In this document: one piece after another, positions 8,696-17,406 of the stretch
Layout of the letters: the number at the start of each line of letters is the position of its first letter
Position numbering within the stretch: position 1 is the first letter of the stretch
Source of the DNA: JAMHWF01 sp035911095
GTDB lineage: Bacteria > Pseudomonadota > Gammaproteobacteria > Burkholderiales > Burkholderiaceae_C
NCBI GenBank assembly: GCA_035911095.1
Contig: JAMHWF010000077.1
Span: forward strand, 186,001-250,000
DNA length: 64,000 nt
Direction: 5' to 3'
The notes under the pieces: generated by a model
What the model saw: the letters and a program-made list of their open reading frames with translations, nothing else
Database searches by the model: none
What the model was told of the DNA's origin: nothing
Translations under genes and position numbers: made by a program

Positions 8696-9451
8696 ATGCC
8701 GTCCATCGCCGCATCGTCCGTCTCTGAAACGCACGCCCCGTCCACCGCTGCGGCGGTCGCCCCCGACACCGTCGGCCGCCTCGCGCGCCGGGCCGGTGCC
8801 GCGCTGGCGGCGGCCGCCTGTCTCGCCGCCGGCGCCGCGCAGGCGCAGACACAGGCGGCCCCCGCCGGCGACGGCACGCGTGCCGCCGAGGGCCGCCGCG
8901 AACAGCCGGTCGAGCCCGAGGTGGCGCGGCGCGACGTGCGGGTGCCGAAGATCCCGTCGAACGACTTCTCGATCGGCCTGCTCGCCGGCACCTACGCGTC
9001 GGAGAACTTCGGCTCCAACGGCGTCGTCGGCCTGCGCGTGGGCTACCACATCACCGAGGACTTCTTCGTCGAAGGCGTCTACGGCCAGACCAAGGTCAGC
9101 GACGAGGCCTTCCGCCAGGTGCTGCCCGGCGGCGTCTTCTCCGAGCAGAGCCAGAAGCTCACCTACTACAACGTCTCGCTCGGCTGGAACCTGCTGCCCG
9201 GCGAGTTCTTCGTCGGCCGCAACCGCGCCTTCCCGGCCTCGCTCTATGTGATCGGCGGCCTCGGCAGCACCAAGCTCGCCGAGCAGAGCCGCCAGACGAT
9301 CAGCTTCGGCGTCGGCGCGCGTCTGCACCTGTCGCGCCGCTGGGCGCTGCAGGTCGACATGCGCGACCACCTGTTCTCGCTCGACCTGCTCGGCAAGCGC
9401 CAGAGCACGCAGAACCTCGAGCTGACCGCCGGCCTCGGCTTCTTCTTCTGA
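8696..9451 (+). CDS. Outer-membrane beta-barrel domain protein
   Basis: This 251-residue predicted barrel has a hydrophobic export segment near residues 35-55 (AAACLAAGAAQAQ) and a short charged linker. The C-terminal barrel of about 165 residues (NDFSIGLLAGTYASENFG onward) ends in GLGFFF. The sequence resembles the outer-membrane protein beta-barrel domain found in small OmpA/OmpW-like proteins. It follows the SH3-barrel gene in the same run and precedes a TlpA-type thioredoxin by 11 bp. The N-terminal extension before the signal segment is long, so the true start may be a later codon. The barrel is likely too small for a wide channel; an assembly or anchoring role is an inference. Confidence 0.7.
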   Translation: MPSIAASSVSETHAPSTAAAVAPDTVGRLARRAGAALAAAACLAAGAAQAQTQAAPAGDGTRAAEGRREQPVEPEVARRDVRVPKIPSNDFSIGLLAGTYASENFGSNGVVGLRVGYHITEDFFVEGVYGQTKVSDEAFRQVLPGGVFSEQSQKLTYYNVSLGWNLLPGEFFVGRNRAFPASLYVIGGLGSTKLAEQSRQTISFGVGARLHLSRRWALQVDMRDHLFSLDLLGKRQSTQNLELTAGLGFFF

Positions 9452-9462
9452 GCGGCCCCGCG

Positions 9463-10095
9463 ATGAGCACGCCCCCCCCGCCCGCAGCGCCGGACACGCC
9501 CGAGATCGAGGACGTGCCGACCTTCGACCGCGACCTCGCGCCGCGCCGCCGCGTGATCCTCGACCGGCGACCGAAGCGCCGCACCGTGCTCGGCCTGGCC
9601 GCGCTCGGCGCGCTCGCCTTCGGGTTGAACCGCCTCGTCGAGGCGGCGCCCGCCGAGCCCGGCGGCAGTGCCGACCCGATGGCGCCCGACTTCACGCTGC
9701 GCGGCTTCGACGGCCGCAACCTGCGCCTGCGCGAACAGCTCGGCCAGGTGGTGCTGATCAACTTCTGGGCCACCTGGTGCGGCCCCTGCAAGCTCGAGAT
9801 GCCGCACCTCAACCGGCTCTACGACAAGTACCGGGCCTCGGGCTTCCAGCTGCTCGGCGTCAACGTCGACGAAGACCCGGCCACCGCCGCGACCGCGGCC
9901 GAGCGGCTCGGCCTGCGCTTCCCGGTGCTGAGCGACGCCGACAAGTCGGTGAGCCGCCTCTACGCGCTGAGCGCGATGCCCTGGACGGTGCTGGTCGACC
10001 GCGACGGCCGCCTGCGCCACGTGCACCGCGGCTACCGCGACGGCTTCGAGACGACCTACGACGCGCAGATCCGCGCCCTGCTCACCGCCGCATGA
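9463..10095 (+). CDS. TlpA/ResA-type membrane-anchored thioredoxin
   Basis: This 210-residue product has a cytoplasmic basic N-terminus, one membrane anchor (about residues 43-62) and a periplasmic thioredoxin fold. The redox-active motif WCGPC gives Cys106 and Cys109. The strand before the motif reads VVLINFWAT, and a cis-Pro loop is present in AMPWTVLVD. TlpA/ResA proteins reduce apocytochrome or other periplasmic disulfides, often before heme attachment. The cytochrome genes just upstream, and the Cys-containing DUF4266 protein overlapping its stop by an ATGA, suggest a job in keeping those cysteines reduced. The family assignment is clear; the client is inferred. Confidence 0.88.
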   Translation: MSTPPPPAAPDTPEIEDVPTFDRDLAPRRRVILDRRPKRRTVLGLAALGALAFGLNRLVEAAPAEPGGSADPMAPDFTLRGFDGRNLRLREQLGQVVLINFWATWCGPCKLEMPHLNRLYDKYRASGFQLLGVNVDEDPATAATAAERLGLRFPVLSDADKSVSRLYALSAMPWTVLVDRDGRLRHVHRGYRDGFETTYDAQIRALLTAA

Positions 10096-10343
10096 ACACA
10101 CCGCACCGTCCGCGCGCGAGACGCGCCGCCGTGCTCGGGGCCGTCGCCGCCGCGCTGCTCGCCGCCGGCTGCGCGACGCCCGAGCCCTGGGTCGCGCCCT
10201 ACGAGCGCGAGCAGCTGGCCGACCCGATCATGCAGTTCTCGCGCCTCGGCCTGCCCGAGCGGCACCGCGAGCACGTGCAGAACGTGCGCGAGGCCGCGCG
10301 CGGCGCGACCGGCGTGCAGGGAGGCGGCTGTGGCTGCAACTAG
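10092..10343 (+). CDS. DUF4266-type small lipoprotein with C-terminal CGCN
   Basis: This 83-residue lipoprotein has lipobox LLAAGC (Cys27). The mature part is short and charged, starting near PEPWVAPYEREQLADP, and ends in GGGCGCN with Cys80 and Cys82. The DPIMQ block, the basic RHREH segment and the Gly/Cys tail match the DUF4266 family, usually found beside DUF3570 genes as here. The two tail cysteines could bind a metal or cofactor or be thiol-redox substrates of the TlpA protein encoded just upstream; this is inference. ATG at 10092 overlaps the TlpA stop by four bases. The biochemical function of the family is not known to me. Confidence 0.8.
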   Translation: MNTPHRPRARRAAVLGAVAAALLAAGCATPEPWVAPYEREQLADPIMQFSRLGLPERHREHVQNVREAARGATGVQGGGCGCN

Positions 10344-11556
10344 ACACGTCCGTGGCCCGGCTGCGCCGTCGGCGCCGGGCGCCGCGTGGGTCGCCTGCCT
10401 GCGCCGCGCGCTGGCGCGCCGGCGCGGGCGTCGCGTCTCTGCGGCCGCCGCGCGTCTTGCCCGACGCGTCGCCCCGCGCATCGCCGCGCTGATGGCCGGC
10501 CTGCTCGGCGCGGCCGCGGCCGGCGCCGTCACGCTGCCCGAGGACCGCGCCGAGGCGATGTACCACCGCTACGACGGCGGCGGCGTCACCGCCGACGGCC
10601 CGGCGCTGCTGGTGCGCAAGGGCATCGGCGAGGACTTTTCGCTCTCCGGCAGCTACTACGTCGACGCGGTCAGCAACGCCTCGATCGACGTCGTGACGAC
10701 CGCGAGCCCGTTCAAGGAGACGCGCAACGCCTACGACGTCGGCCTCGACGTCGTGCACCGCGACGCGATGGTCTCGCTGAAGGTCTCGCGCAGCGACGAG
10801 CCCGACTACGTCGCCGACACCACCAGCGTCGACGTCTCGCAGGAAGTGTTCGGCGGCATGTCGACGGTGAGCCTCGGCTTCTCGCGCGGCAGCGACCGCG
10901 TCGGCGAGAAGGGCCTCGGCTTCTTCGACAGCGCGCGCCACTGGCAGTACCGCGTCGGCCTGACGCAGATCCTCTCGCCGCGCTGGCTGGCCAGCGCGAA
11001 CTTCGAGATCGTCGCGGACGACGGCTACCTCGGCAACCCGTACCGGGTCGCGCGCGTGTTCGGCGCCGCGGTGCCCGAGCGCAGCCCGCGCACGCGCTCG
11101 AGCCGCGCGCTCAAGCTGCGCACGGTCGGTGCCGTCGGCAGCGACGCCCAGCGCGCCGCGCTGCGCGCCGAGTACCGCTACTTCTGGGACAACTGGGACA
11201 TCACCGCTCACACGGTCGAGGTCGGCTATGCGCGCTACCTCGGCAGCGCCTGGCTCGTCGACGGCGCACTGCGCCTGCACACGCAGGGCGCGGCGCTCTT
11301 CTACGCCGACAACGCGACGACCGAGACGCGCTACGTCTCGCGCAACCGCCAGCTGAGCGACTTCCGCTCGGTCGGCCTCGCCTTGCAGGCGACCTGGACG
11401 CCGGCAGCGGCCTTCGCGACGCGCTACGGCGTGAAGCTGACCGGCGGCTACGAGCTCAAGCAGTTCAAGTACAGCGATTTCACCGACCTGCGCAGCGGCG
11501 AGGCCTACAGCCACAACGCCCACCTGCTGCAGCTCACCGTGTCGGCCAAGTTCTGA
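10330..11556 (+). CDS. DUF3570 outer-membrane beta-barrel protein
   Basis: This is a 408-residue predicted outer-membrane barrel of the DUF3570 type. After the export segment (IAALMAGLLGAAAAGA) comes LPEDRAEAMYHRYDGGG, the typical beginning of the mature family. Many amphipathic strands follow, with a terminal Phe in VSAKF. The GTG at 10330 overlaps DUF4266 by 14 bp and gives an Arg-rich 50-residue leader; the ATG at 10492 (residue 55) would leave a very short signal peptide, so the start is uncertain. Pairing with DUF4266 recurs in other proteobacteria. A porin, transporter or scaffold for the cytochrome lipoproteins are all possible roles. Confidence 0.8.
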   Translation: MAATRHVRGPAAPSAPGAAWVACLRRALARRRGRRVSAAAARLARRVAPRIAALMAGLLGAAAAGAVTLPEDRAEAMYHRYDGGGVTADGPALLVRKGIGEDFSLSGSYYVDAVSNASIDVVTTASPFKETRNAYDVGLDVVHRDAMVSLKVSRSDEPDYVADTTSVDVSQEVFGGMSTVSLGFSRGSDRVGEKGLGFFDSARHWQYRVGLTQILSPRWLASANFEIVADDGYLGNPYRVARVFGAAVPERSPRTRSSRALKLRTVGAVGSDAQRAALRAEYRYFWDNWDITAHTVEVGYARYLGSAWLVDGALRLHTQGAALFYADNATTETRYVSRNRQLSDFRSVGLALQATWTPAAAFATRYGVKLTGGYELKQFKYSDFTDLRSGEAYSHNAHLLQLTVSAKF

Positions 11557-11565
11557 GAGACCACG

Positions 11566-12210
11566 ATGTCGCCGCTATCGATCCCCCTGCCTCCGGTGCC
11601 GCGTCGCGCGGGCGCGCTCACGGTCCTCGTCGCCCTGGCCTGCGCACTGGCCGCGCCAGCGGCGAAGGCCCAGGATGCCGCGGCGCCGGTCGTCGCCGCT
11701 GCCGTCGCCTCGCCCGCGCCCGCGCCCGCTGAGGCGAGCCTCGCCGCTGCGGTGCCCGCCGCCGAGGCCGGCCTCGACGCGCGGCTCGAAGCGACCAAGG
11801 CCGAGGTGATCCGCCTCAACCGCGACCTGCTCGCGCTCGAGGAAGAGCTGCTGTTCCCCGCCAGCACCCAGGTCGCGCTCTTCGTCTCGATGGACGTCGG
11901 GCGCCTGTTCGGGCTCGACTCGGTGCAGCTGCGCCTCGACGACAAGCTGGTCGCGAACTACCTCTACACCCCGCTCGAGGTGCAGGCATTGCACCGCGGC
12001 GGCGTGCAGCGCGTCTGGCTCGGCAACCTGCGCGCCGGCACGCACGAACTGGTCGCGACCTTCACCGGCCAGGGCCCGCACGAGCGCGACTACAAGCGCG
12101 GCGCGACGCTGCGCTTCGACAAGGGCAGCGAGCCCAAGTACATCGAGCTGCAGATCCGCGACAAGGTCGGCAAGCTGCAGCCCGAGTTCGAGGTCAAGGT
12201 CTGGCAGTGA
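11566..12210 (+). CDS. Periplasmic coiled-coil protein of unknown function
   Basis: I do not recognise a named family. The 214-residue product has a signal peptide ending near AAKAQ and an Ala/Pro-rich spacer to about residue 60. A predicted coiled coil follows (LEATKAEVIRLNRDLLALEEEL, about residues 69-90). A compact beta-rich C-terminal domain contains VQLRLDDKLVANYLYTP and RAGTHELVATFTGQ, reminiscent of an immunoglobulin- or carbohydrate-binding-like fold. It starts 10 bp after DUF3570, and its stop overlaps the GTG start of the TPR gene. Its place between barrels and TPR proteins suggests a structural or adaptor part of the same envelope complex. Confidence 0.75.
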   Translation: MSPLSIPLPPVPRRAGALTVLVALACALAAPAAKAQDAAAPVVAAAVASPAPAPAEASLAAAVPAAEAGLDARLEATKAEVIRLNRDLLALEEELLFPASTQVALFVSMDVGRLFGLDSVQLRLDDKLVANYLYTPLEVQALHRGGVQRVWLGNLRAGTHELVATFTGQGPHERDYKRGATLRFDKGSEPKYIELQIRDKVGKLQPEFEVKVWQ

Positions 12211-14213
12211 AGCCGGCGGCTGCGATGCGCGTCCTCGACCGACCTCCGCCCGTCCGGGCCGCCCACCTGCGGATGCGCTTGGCCGCAGGCCTCGTCGCCT
12301 GTGCCTGGCCGGCGCTCTTCGCCGCCTCCGCCTGGGCGCAGGCGAGCCCTGCCGCGTCCACCGCCCCGCGTGCGGTCGAAGACCCGCACTACGGCGCGGT
12401 GCTGTTCGACTTCTTCCAGGACCAGTCCTTCGACGCCCTCGGCAGTCTGATGGTCTCGCAGCGCTTCGAGCGCCTCGCGCACCATGCCGACGAGGCCGAG
12501 GTGCTGCGCGGCGGGCTGCTGCTCTCGTACGGGCTGCACCGCGAAGCCGGCGCGATCTTCGAGCGCCTGCTCGCCAGCGGCGCGCCGCCGGCGACGCGCG
12601 ACCGCGCCTGGTACCACCTCGCGAAGCTGCGCCACCAGCGCGGCCTCGACGTCGAGGCCCGCCACGCGATCGAGCAGATCGCCGGCCGCCTGCCGGGCGA
12701 GCTCGACGACGAGCGCGTGCTGCTGCACGCGCAGATCCTGCTCGCCCTCGACGACGCCGCCGGTGCGGCGAAGCGCTTGGAGCCGCTGGCCCAGGACAGC
12801 CCGGCCGCGCGCTACGCCCGCTACAACCTCGGCGTCGCGCTGATCCGCGGCGGCGACACCGCCCGCGGCGGCGCGATGCTCGACGCGCTCGGCCGCGCGC
12901 CGGCCGAGAACGAGGAATACCGCGCGCTGCGCGACAAGGTCAACGTCGCGCTCGGCTATGCGGCGCTGCGCGAGGGTCGCGCCGCCGACGCGCGCAGCGC
13001 GCTGCAGCGGGTGCGCCTGCAGGGCGCGCAGTCGACCCGCGCGCTGCTCGGCTTCGGCTGGGCCGCGCTCGCGCTCGGCGAGCCGCGCCAGGCCCTGGTG
13101 CCCTGGACCGAACTGCTCGGCCGCGAGGCCGGCGACGCCGCGGTGCTCGAGGCGCGCCTGGCCGTGCCGCACGCGCAGGCCGAGCTCGGCGCCCGCGGCC
13201 AGGCGCTGGCCAGCTACGAATCGGCGCTCGCCGCCTACGCCGACGAGGACCGCCGGCTCGACGAATCGATCGCCGCGATCCGCGGTGGACAGCTGGTCGA
13301 AGGCCTGCTCGCGCGCAACCCGGACGACGCCGACACGCGCCGCGGCATCGAGACCCTGCCGCCGCTGCCGCATGCGCATCACCTGACCGCGGTGCTCGCC
13401 GAGCACGGCTTCCAGCAGGCCTGGCGCAACCTGCGCGATCTGCGCTTCCTGGCCGAGCGGCTCGCCGCCTGGCAGGAGAAGCTCGGCCTCTATCGCGAGA
13501 TGCTCGACACCCGACGCACGGCCTATGCCGAGCGCCTGCCGCGCGTGCTCGAACGCTCGCGCAGCCTGGGCCTGGCGCCGCTGCAGCAGCAGCGCGACGC
13601 ACTGGCCGACAGCCTCGCCCGCGCCACGGCCTCGGCCGACGGCCTCGCCTTCGCCGACGCGCGCGAGCGGGCCGCGATCGAGCGCCTCGACCGGGTGCAG
13701 CTCGCGCTGGCGGCGCGCGCCGGCGACCCCGCGTTCGACGCCGAGCGCGAGCGCGCCCGCCGCGTCGAGGGCGCGCTGGCCTGGTCGCTGGCGCAGGCCC
13801 ATCCGGCGCGCCTCTGGGCCGCACGCAAGGCGCTGGCGGCGACCGACCAGGCGCTCGACACCGGTCGCGCGCACGAAGCGGCGCTGACGCGCGCGCAGCG
13901 CGAGGAGCCGGCGCGCTTCGACGCCCTCGACGCGCGCCTGCGCGCCCTTGGGCCGCAGCTCGACCGCGCGGCGCCGCAGGCGCAGGCACTGGCGCTCGAG
14001 CAGGCGCGCGCGCTGCAGGAGATCGCCGTTGCCGCGCTCGAGGCGCAGAAGATCCGCCTCGACGGCTACGTCGCGCAGGCCAGCCTGGCGGTCGCGCAAC
14101 TGGTCGACCGCGCCGCCCGCGACGAGGCCGGGTCGTCCCAGGTCTCGCTGAGCCCCGCGGCGCGCGCCGCACATTCCACCCTGTCCGGGACCGCCGACCA
14201 TGCGCAGCCCTGA
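12207..14213 (+). CDS. Exported TPR-repeat protein
   Basis: This 668-residue protein has an N-terminal export segment (VACAWPALFAASAWAQ). A long alpha-helical body follows, rich in TPR-like repeats over about residues 80-330 (for example REAGAIFERLL and DRAWYHLAKLRHQRG). The C-terminal half is strongly helical and rich in Arg, Ala, Gln and Glu, with coiled-coil character (about residues 430-640). The GTG at 12207 overlaps the preceding stop; ATG at 12225 is a possible alternative. Such proteins act as scaffolds. A related architecture occurs beside ExbB/ExbD and AgmX genes in proteobacteria, matching this operon. No catalytic motif is seen. Confidence 0.8.
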   Translation: MKPAAAMRVLDRPPPVRAAHLRMRLAAGLVACAWPALFAASAWAQASPAASTAPRAVEDPHYGAVLFDFFQDQSFDALGSLMVSQRFERLAHHADEAEVLRGGLLLSYGLHREAGAIFERLLASGAPPATRDRAWYHLAKLRHQRGLDVEARHAIEQIAGRLPGELDDERVLLHAQILLALDDAAGAAKRLEPLAQDSPAARYARYNLGVALIRGGDTARGGAMLDALGRAPAENEEYRALRDKVNVALGYAALREGRAADARSALQRVRLQGAQSTRALLGFGWAALALGEPRQALVPWTELLGREAGDAAVLEARLAVPHAQAELGARGQALASYESALAAYADEDRRLDESIAAIRGGQLVEGLLARNPDDADTRRGIETLPPLPHAHHLTAVLAEHGFQQAWRNLRDLRFLAERLAAWQEKLGLYREMLDTRRTAYAERLPRVLERSRSLGLAPLQQQRDALADSLARATASADGLAFADARERAAIERLDRVQLALAARAGDPAFDAERERARRVEGALAWSLAQAHPARLWAARKALAATDQALDTGRAHEAALTRAQREEPARFDALDARLRALGPQLDRAAPQAQALALEQARALQEIAVAALEAQKIRLDGYVAQASLAVAQLVDRAARDEAGSSQVSLSPAARAAHSTLSGTADHAQP

Positions 14214-17200
14214 ATCTCGCGTGCCGGTCTGCCCGCAGGTCGCCGCAGCCGCGCCGCCGGCGCGCCGCGGCGCGCCACCGTTCGCGCTCGCGCTGCTCGC
14301 CTCGGCCCTGCTCTCGGGCTGCGCCTTCTGGCGCAGCGGCGGCACCCCCGACAACGAGCCGACGCTCGCGACGCTCGCCGGCCGCCAGGTGGCGGTGCAG
14401 GCCGACCGGGGCGTCGGCGCGCGCAGCGAGGACGAGGCGATCGCCGCCTGGAGCCGCTTCCTCGCCGCCACGCCGCGCGTCAAGGGCCTGCCCGAGCGCT
14501 CGCTCGCGATGCGCCGCCTGGGCGACCTCGAGATGGCGCGCACCGACAGCCGCATTGCGCGCGGCGAGGGCGGCACCACTGCCGAGGGCGCACCTGACTA
14601 CCGCGCCGCCGCCGAGCGCTACCGCGAGCGCCTGGCCGCCTTTCCCGAGGCCGCGGACAACGACCGCGTGCTCTACCAACTCGCGCGGGCCGAGGAGCAG
14701 GGCGGCGCGCTCGAGACCGCGCTGGCGACGCTCGACCGGCTGGTCGAGGCCTACCCGACCACCGCCTACCGCGACGAGGCGGAGTTCCGGCGCGGCGAGC
14801 TGCTCTTCGCCGCGCGCGACTACGCGAAGGCCGAGGCGGCCTACAGCAGCGTGATCGACGGCGCTCCCGCCGGCGCCGGCGCCTCGGGCGCCCGCGCCGA
14901 TGCCGACGCCGAGGGCGCGGCGGCCGAAGAGGCCTTCCGCAGCCGCGCGCTCTACATGCAGGGCTGGTCGCGCTTCAAGCAGGGGCGGCTCGACGAGGCG
15001 CTGCAGTCGTTCTTCGGCGTCTTCGACCTGTCGCTCGCCGGGCTCGACCCGCGCGCGCTCGATGCGATCGGCGATCCCGAGGCTGCCGCGGGGACAGCCG
15101 CGTCGGCGCCGGCCCCGGCCGCGAGCGACGCCGCACGGCCCGACGAGGCCGCCGCCGCGCCGGGCCTCGCCGGCCTGACGCGCGCCGAGCGCGAGCTGGT
15201 CGAGGACACGCTGCGCGTCGCCAGCATCAGCCTGGCCAACCTGCAGGGCGCCGAGTCGATCCCGCGCTTCGTCACGAACGACGAGCGCCGCGGCTACGAG
15301 GTGCAGGTCTACCGCGCGCTCGGCGAGCTGTACCTGAAGCAGGAGCGGGTCAAGGACGCCGCCGACGCCTACGCCGCCTTCGTGCAGCGCCAGCCGCTGC
15401 ACCCGCAGGCGCCGCGCATGCTGGCGCGCACGATCGACATCGTGCAAGGCAACGGCTTCGCCACGCTGGCGCTGGAGGCGAAGCAGGACTTCGTCACCCG
15501 CTACGGCGCCGCGAGCGCGTTCCGCCGCGCCGAGCCCGCCGCCTGGGCCCAGGCCAGGCCGCTGCTGCGCAGCCACCTGGCCGAGCTGGCACGCCATTAC
15601 CACGCGGCCTCGCAGCAGGCGCTGCGGCCGGTCGTGCCGGCTGCGGCGGCGTCTGCGCCGGCCTCGGCCACCGCCACCGCCGCCGCGAAGGCGCCTGCAA
15701 CATCCCCCGCGACGCATGCCGCGCCGAGCGCCGAGGCGCTGGCCCGGTCCGCCGCGCTGGCCGAGGAGGCGGTGCAGTGGTACCGCCGTTATCTCGAGAG
15801 CTTCCCCGGCGAGCCCGGCACCGCGGCCCAGCACTACCTGCGGGCCGATCTGCTGCGCGAGCAGGGGCGCTACGCCGAGGCGGCCGTCGACTACGAACAG
15901 ACCGCCTACGACCAGCCCGCGCACGCCCGCAGCGCCGACGCCGGCTATGCCGCGCTGCTCGCCCATGCGGCGCTCGCCACGCAGGCGACCGCGCGCGGCG
16001 ATGCATCGGCCGGCACCGCGGCGCAGCGCGCCGGCGCCGCGAGCGCGCTGCGCTTCGCGGACCGCTTCCCGGCCGACCCGCGGCTCGCCGCGGTGCTGGC
16101 GAACGCCGCCGAGACGCTCTTCGCCCTCGGCGACGGCAGCGCGGCCGCCGCCGCGGCGCGCCGCGTCGTCGAACTGCAGCCGCCAGCCGCCGAGCCCCAG
16201 CGCCGCATCGCCTGGACCGTGCTCGCGCACGGCGCCTTCGACCGCGGCGACTTCGCCGCCGCCGAGCGCGACTACGGCGAGGTACTGGCCCTGGTGCCCG
16301 CCAGCGACGCCGCGCGCGCCGGCCTGGCCGAGCGCCGCGCCGCCGCCGTCTACAAGCAGGGCGAGCAGGCGCGCGAGGCCGGCCAGACGCGCGACGCGGT
16401 GGCGCATTTCGAGCGCCTCGCGACCGTCGCGCCCGAATCGCCGATCCGCGCCGCGGCGCAGTTCGACGCGGCCGCCGCGCTGATCGGCCTGAAGGATTGG
16501 GCCGGCGCTGCCGCGCTGCTGGAGGACTTCCGCCGCCGCTTCCCCGGCCATGCGTTGCAGGCCGAGCTGGGCCCCAAGCTCGCGCTCGCGCGCATCGAGC
16601 AGCAGCAGTGGGCGCAGGCGGCCGACGAGGTCGAGCGCATCGCCGCCGCGAAAGCCGCGGCAGGTGACTCGGCCCTGGCGCGCGACGCGCAATGGCAGGC
16701 CGCCGAGCTGCGCGAGAAGGCGGTCGCGCAGGGTGCGCCGCGCCGCGCCGCGATGGCGGCCTGGGAACGCTACGCCACGACCTACCCGCAGCCGCTCGAG
16801 CAGGCGCTGGAGGCGCGCCAGCGGCTGGTCGTGCTCGCGCAGGCCGAAGGCGAGCCGGCGCGCGTCGCGACACTGCGGCAGCAGATCGTGCAGGCCGACC
16901 TGGCCGGCGGCAGCGCGCGCACCGCGCGCACACGCACGCTCGCCTCGCAGGCGGCGCTGGCGCTCGCCGCACCGGCGGCGGCGGCGTACCGCGAGGTGAA
17001 GCTGGTCGAGCCGCTGGCGGCCCAGCTGAAGCTGAAGAAGTCGCGCATGGAACAGGCGCTCGCCGCCTATGCGACGGCGGCCGACTTCGGCATCGCCGAG
17101 GCGACCACCGAGGCGACCTACGAGACCGCGGCGCTGTACCAGGACTTCGGCGCCGCGCTGCTCGGCTCCGAACGACCGCGCGGCCTGGCCAAGGACGCGC

Positions 17201-17406
17201 TCGCGCAGTACGAAGTGCTGCTCGAGGAGCAGGCCTTCCCCTTCGAGGAGAAGGCGCTCGAACTGCACGAGCTGAACGCGCGTCGCGCGGGTGAAGGGCT
17301 CTACGACGCCTGGGTGCGCAAGAGCTACGCCGCGCTCGCGAGCCTGCGGCCGGTGCGCTACGGCAAGGCCGAACGTCTGGAGGAGGAGATCGATGCGATC
17401 CGCTGA
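14200..17406 (+). CDS. Large TPR-repeat lipoprotein
   Basis: This 1,068-residue predicted lipoprotein has lipobox LLSGC with Cys41. It is almost entirely tandem TPR-type helices, for example DNDRVLYQLARAEEQGG, ALYMQGWSRFKQGRLDEAL and QHYLRADLLREQGRYAEA. Ala/Pro-rich insertions lie near residues 300-325 and 475-510. Such length allows a long solenoid reaching across the periplasm. It overlaps the preceding TPR gene by 14 bp and the next by 14 bp. It resembles the TPR proteins of gliding-type envelope complexes (GltE-like), but I would not claim orthology. A scaffold linking the ExbB/ExbD motor to outer-membrane barrels is the simplest inference. Confidence 0.8.
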   Translation: MRSPESRVPVCPQVAAAAPPARRGAPPFALALLASALLSGCAFWRSGGTPDNEPTLATLAGRQVAVQADRGVGARSEDEAIAAWSRFLAATPRVKGLPERSLAMRRLGDLEMARTDSRIARGEGGTTAEGAPDYRAAAERYRERLAAFPEAADNDRVLYQLARAEEQGGALETALATLDRLVEAYPTTAYRDEAEFRRGELLFAARDYAKAEAAYSSVIDGAPAGAGASGARADADAEGAAAEEAFRSRALYMQGWSRFKQGRLDEALQSFFGVFDLSLAGLDPRALDAIGDPEAAAGTAASAPAPAASDAARPDEAAAAPGLAGLTRAERELVEDTLRVASISLANLQGAESIPRFVTNDERRGYEVQVYRALGELYLKQERVKDAADAYAAFVQRQPLHPQAPRMLARTIDIVQGNGFATLALEAKQDFVTRYGAASAFRRAEPAAWAQARPLLRSHLAELARHYHAASQQALRPVVPAAAASAPASATATAAAKAPATSPATHAAPSAEALARSAALAEEAVQWYRRYLESFPGEPGTAAQHYLRADLLREQGRYAEAAVDYEQTAYDQPAHARSADAGYAALLAHAALATQATARGDASAGTAAQRAGAASALRFADRFPADPRLAAVLANAAETLFALGDGSAAAAAARRVVELQPPAAEPQRRIAWTVLAHGAFDRGDFAAAERDYGEVLALVPASDAARAGLAERRAAAVYKQGEQAREAGQTRDAVAHFERLATVAPESPIRAAAQFDAAAALIGLKDWAGAAALLEDFRRRFPGHALQAELGPKLALARIEQQQWAQAADEVERIAAAKAAAGDSALARDAQWQAAELREKAVAQGAPRRAAMAAWERYATTYPQPLEQALEARQRLVVLAQAEGEPARVATLRQQIVQADLAGGSARTARTRTLASQAALALAAPAAAAYREVKLVEPLAAQLKLKKSRMEQALAAYATAADFGIAEATTEATYETAALYQDFGAALLGSERPRGLAKDALAQYEVLLEEQAFPFEEKALELHELNARRAGEGLYDAWVRKSYAALASLRPVRYGKAERLEEEIDAIR

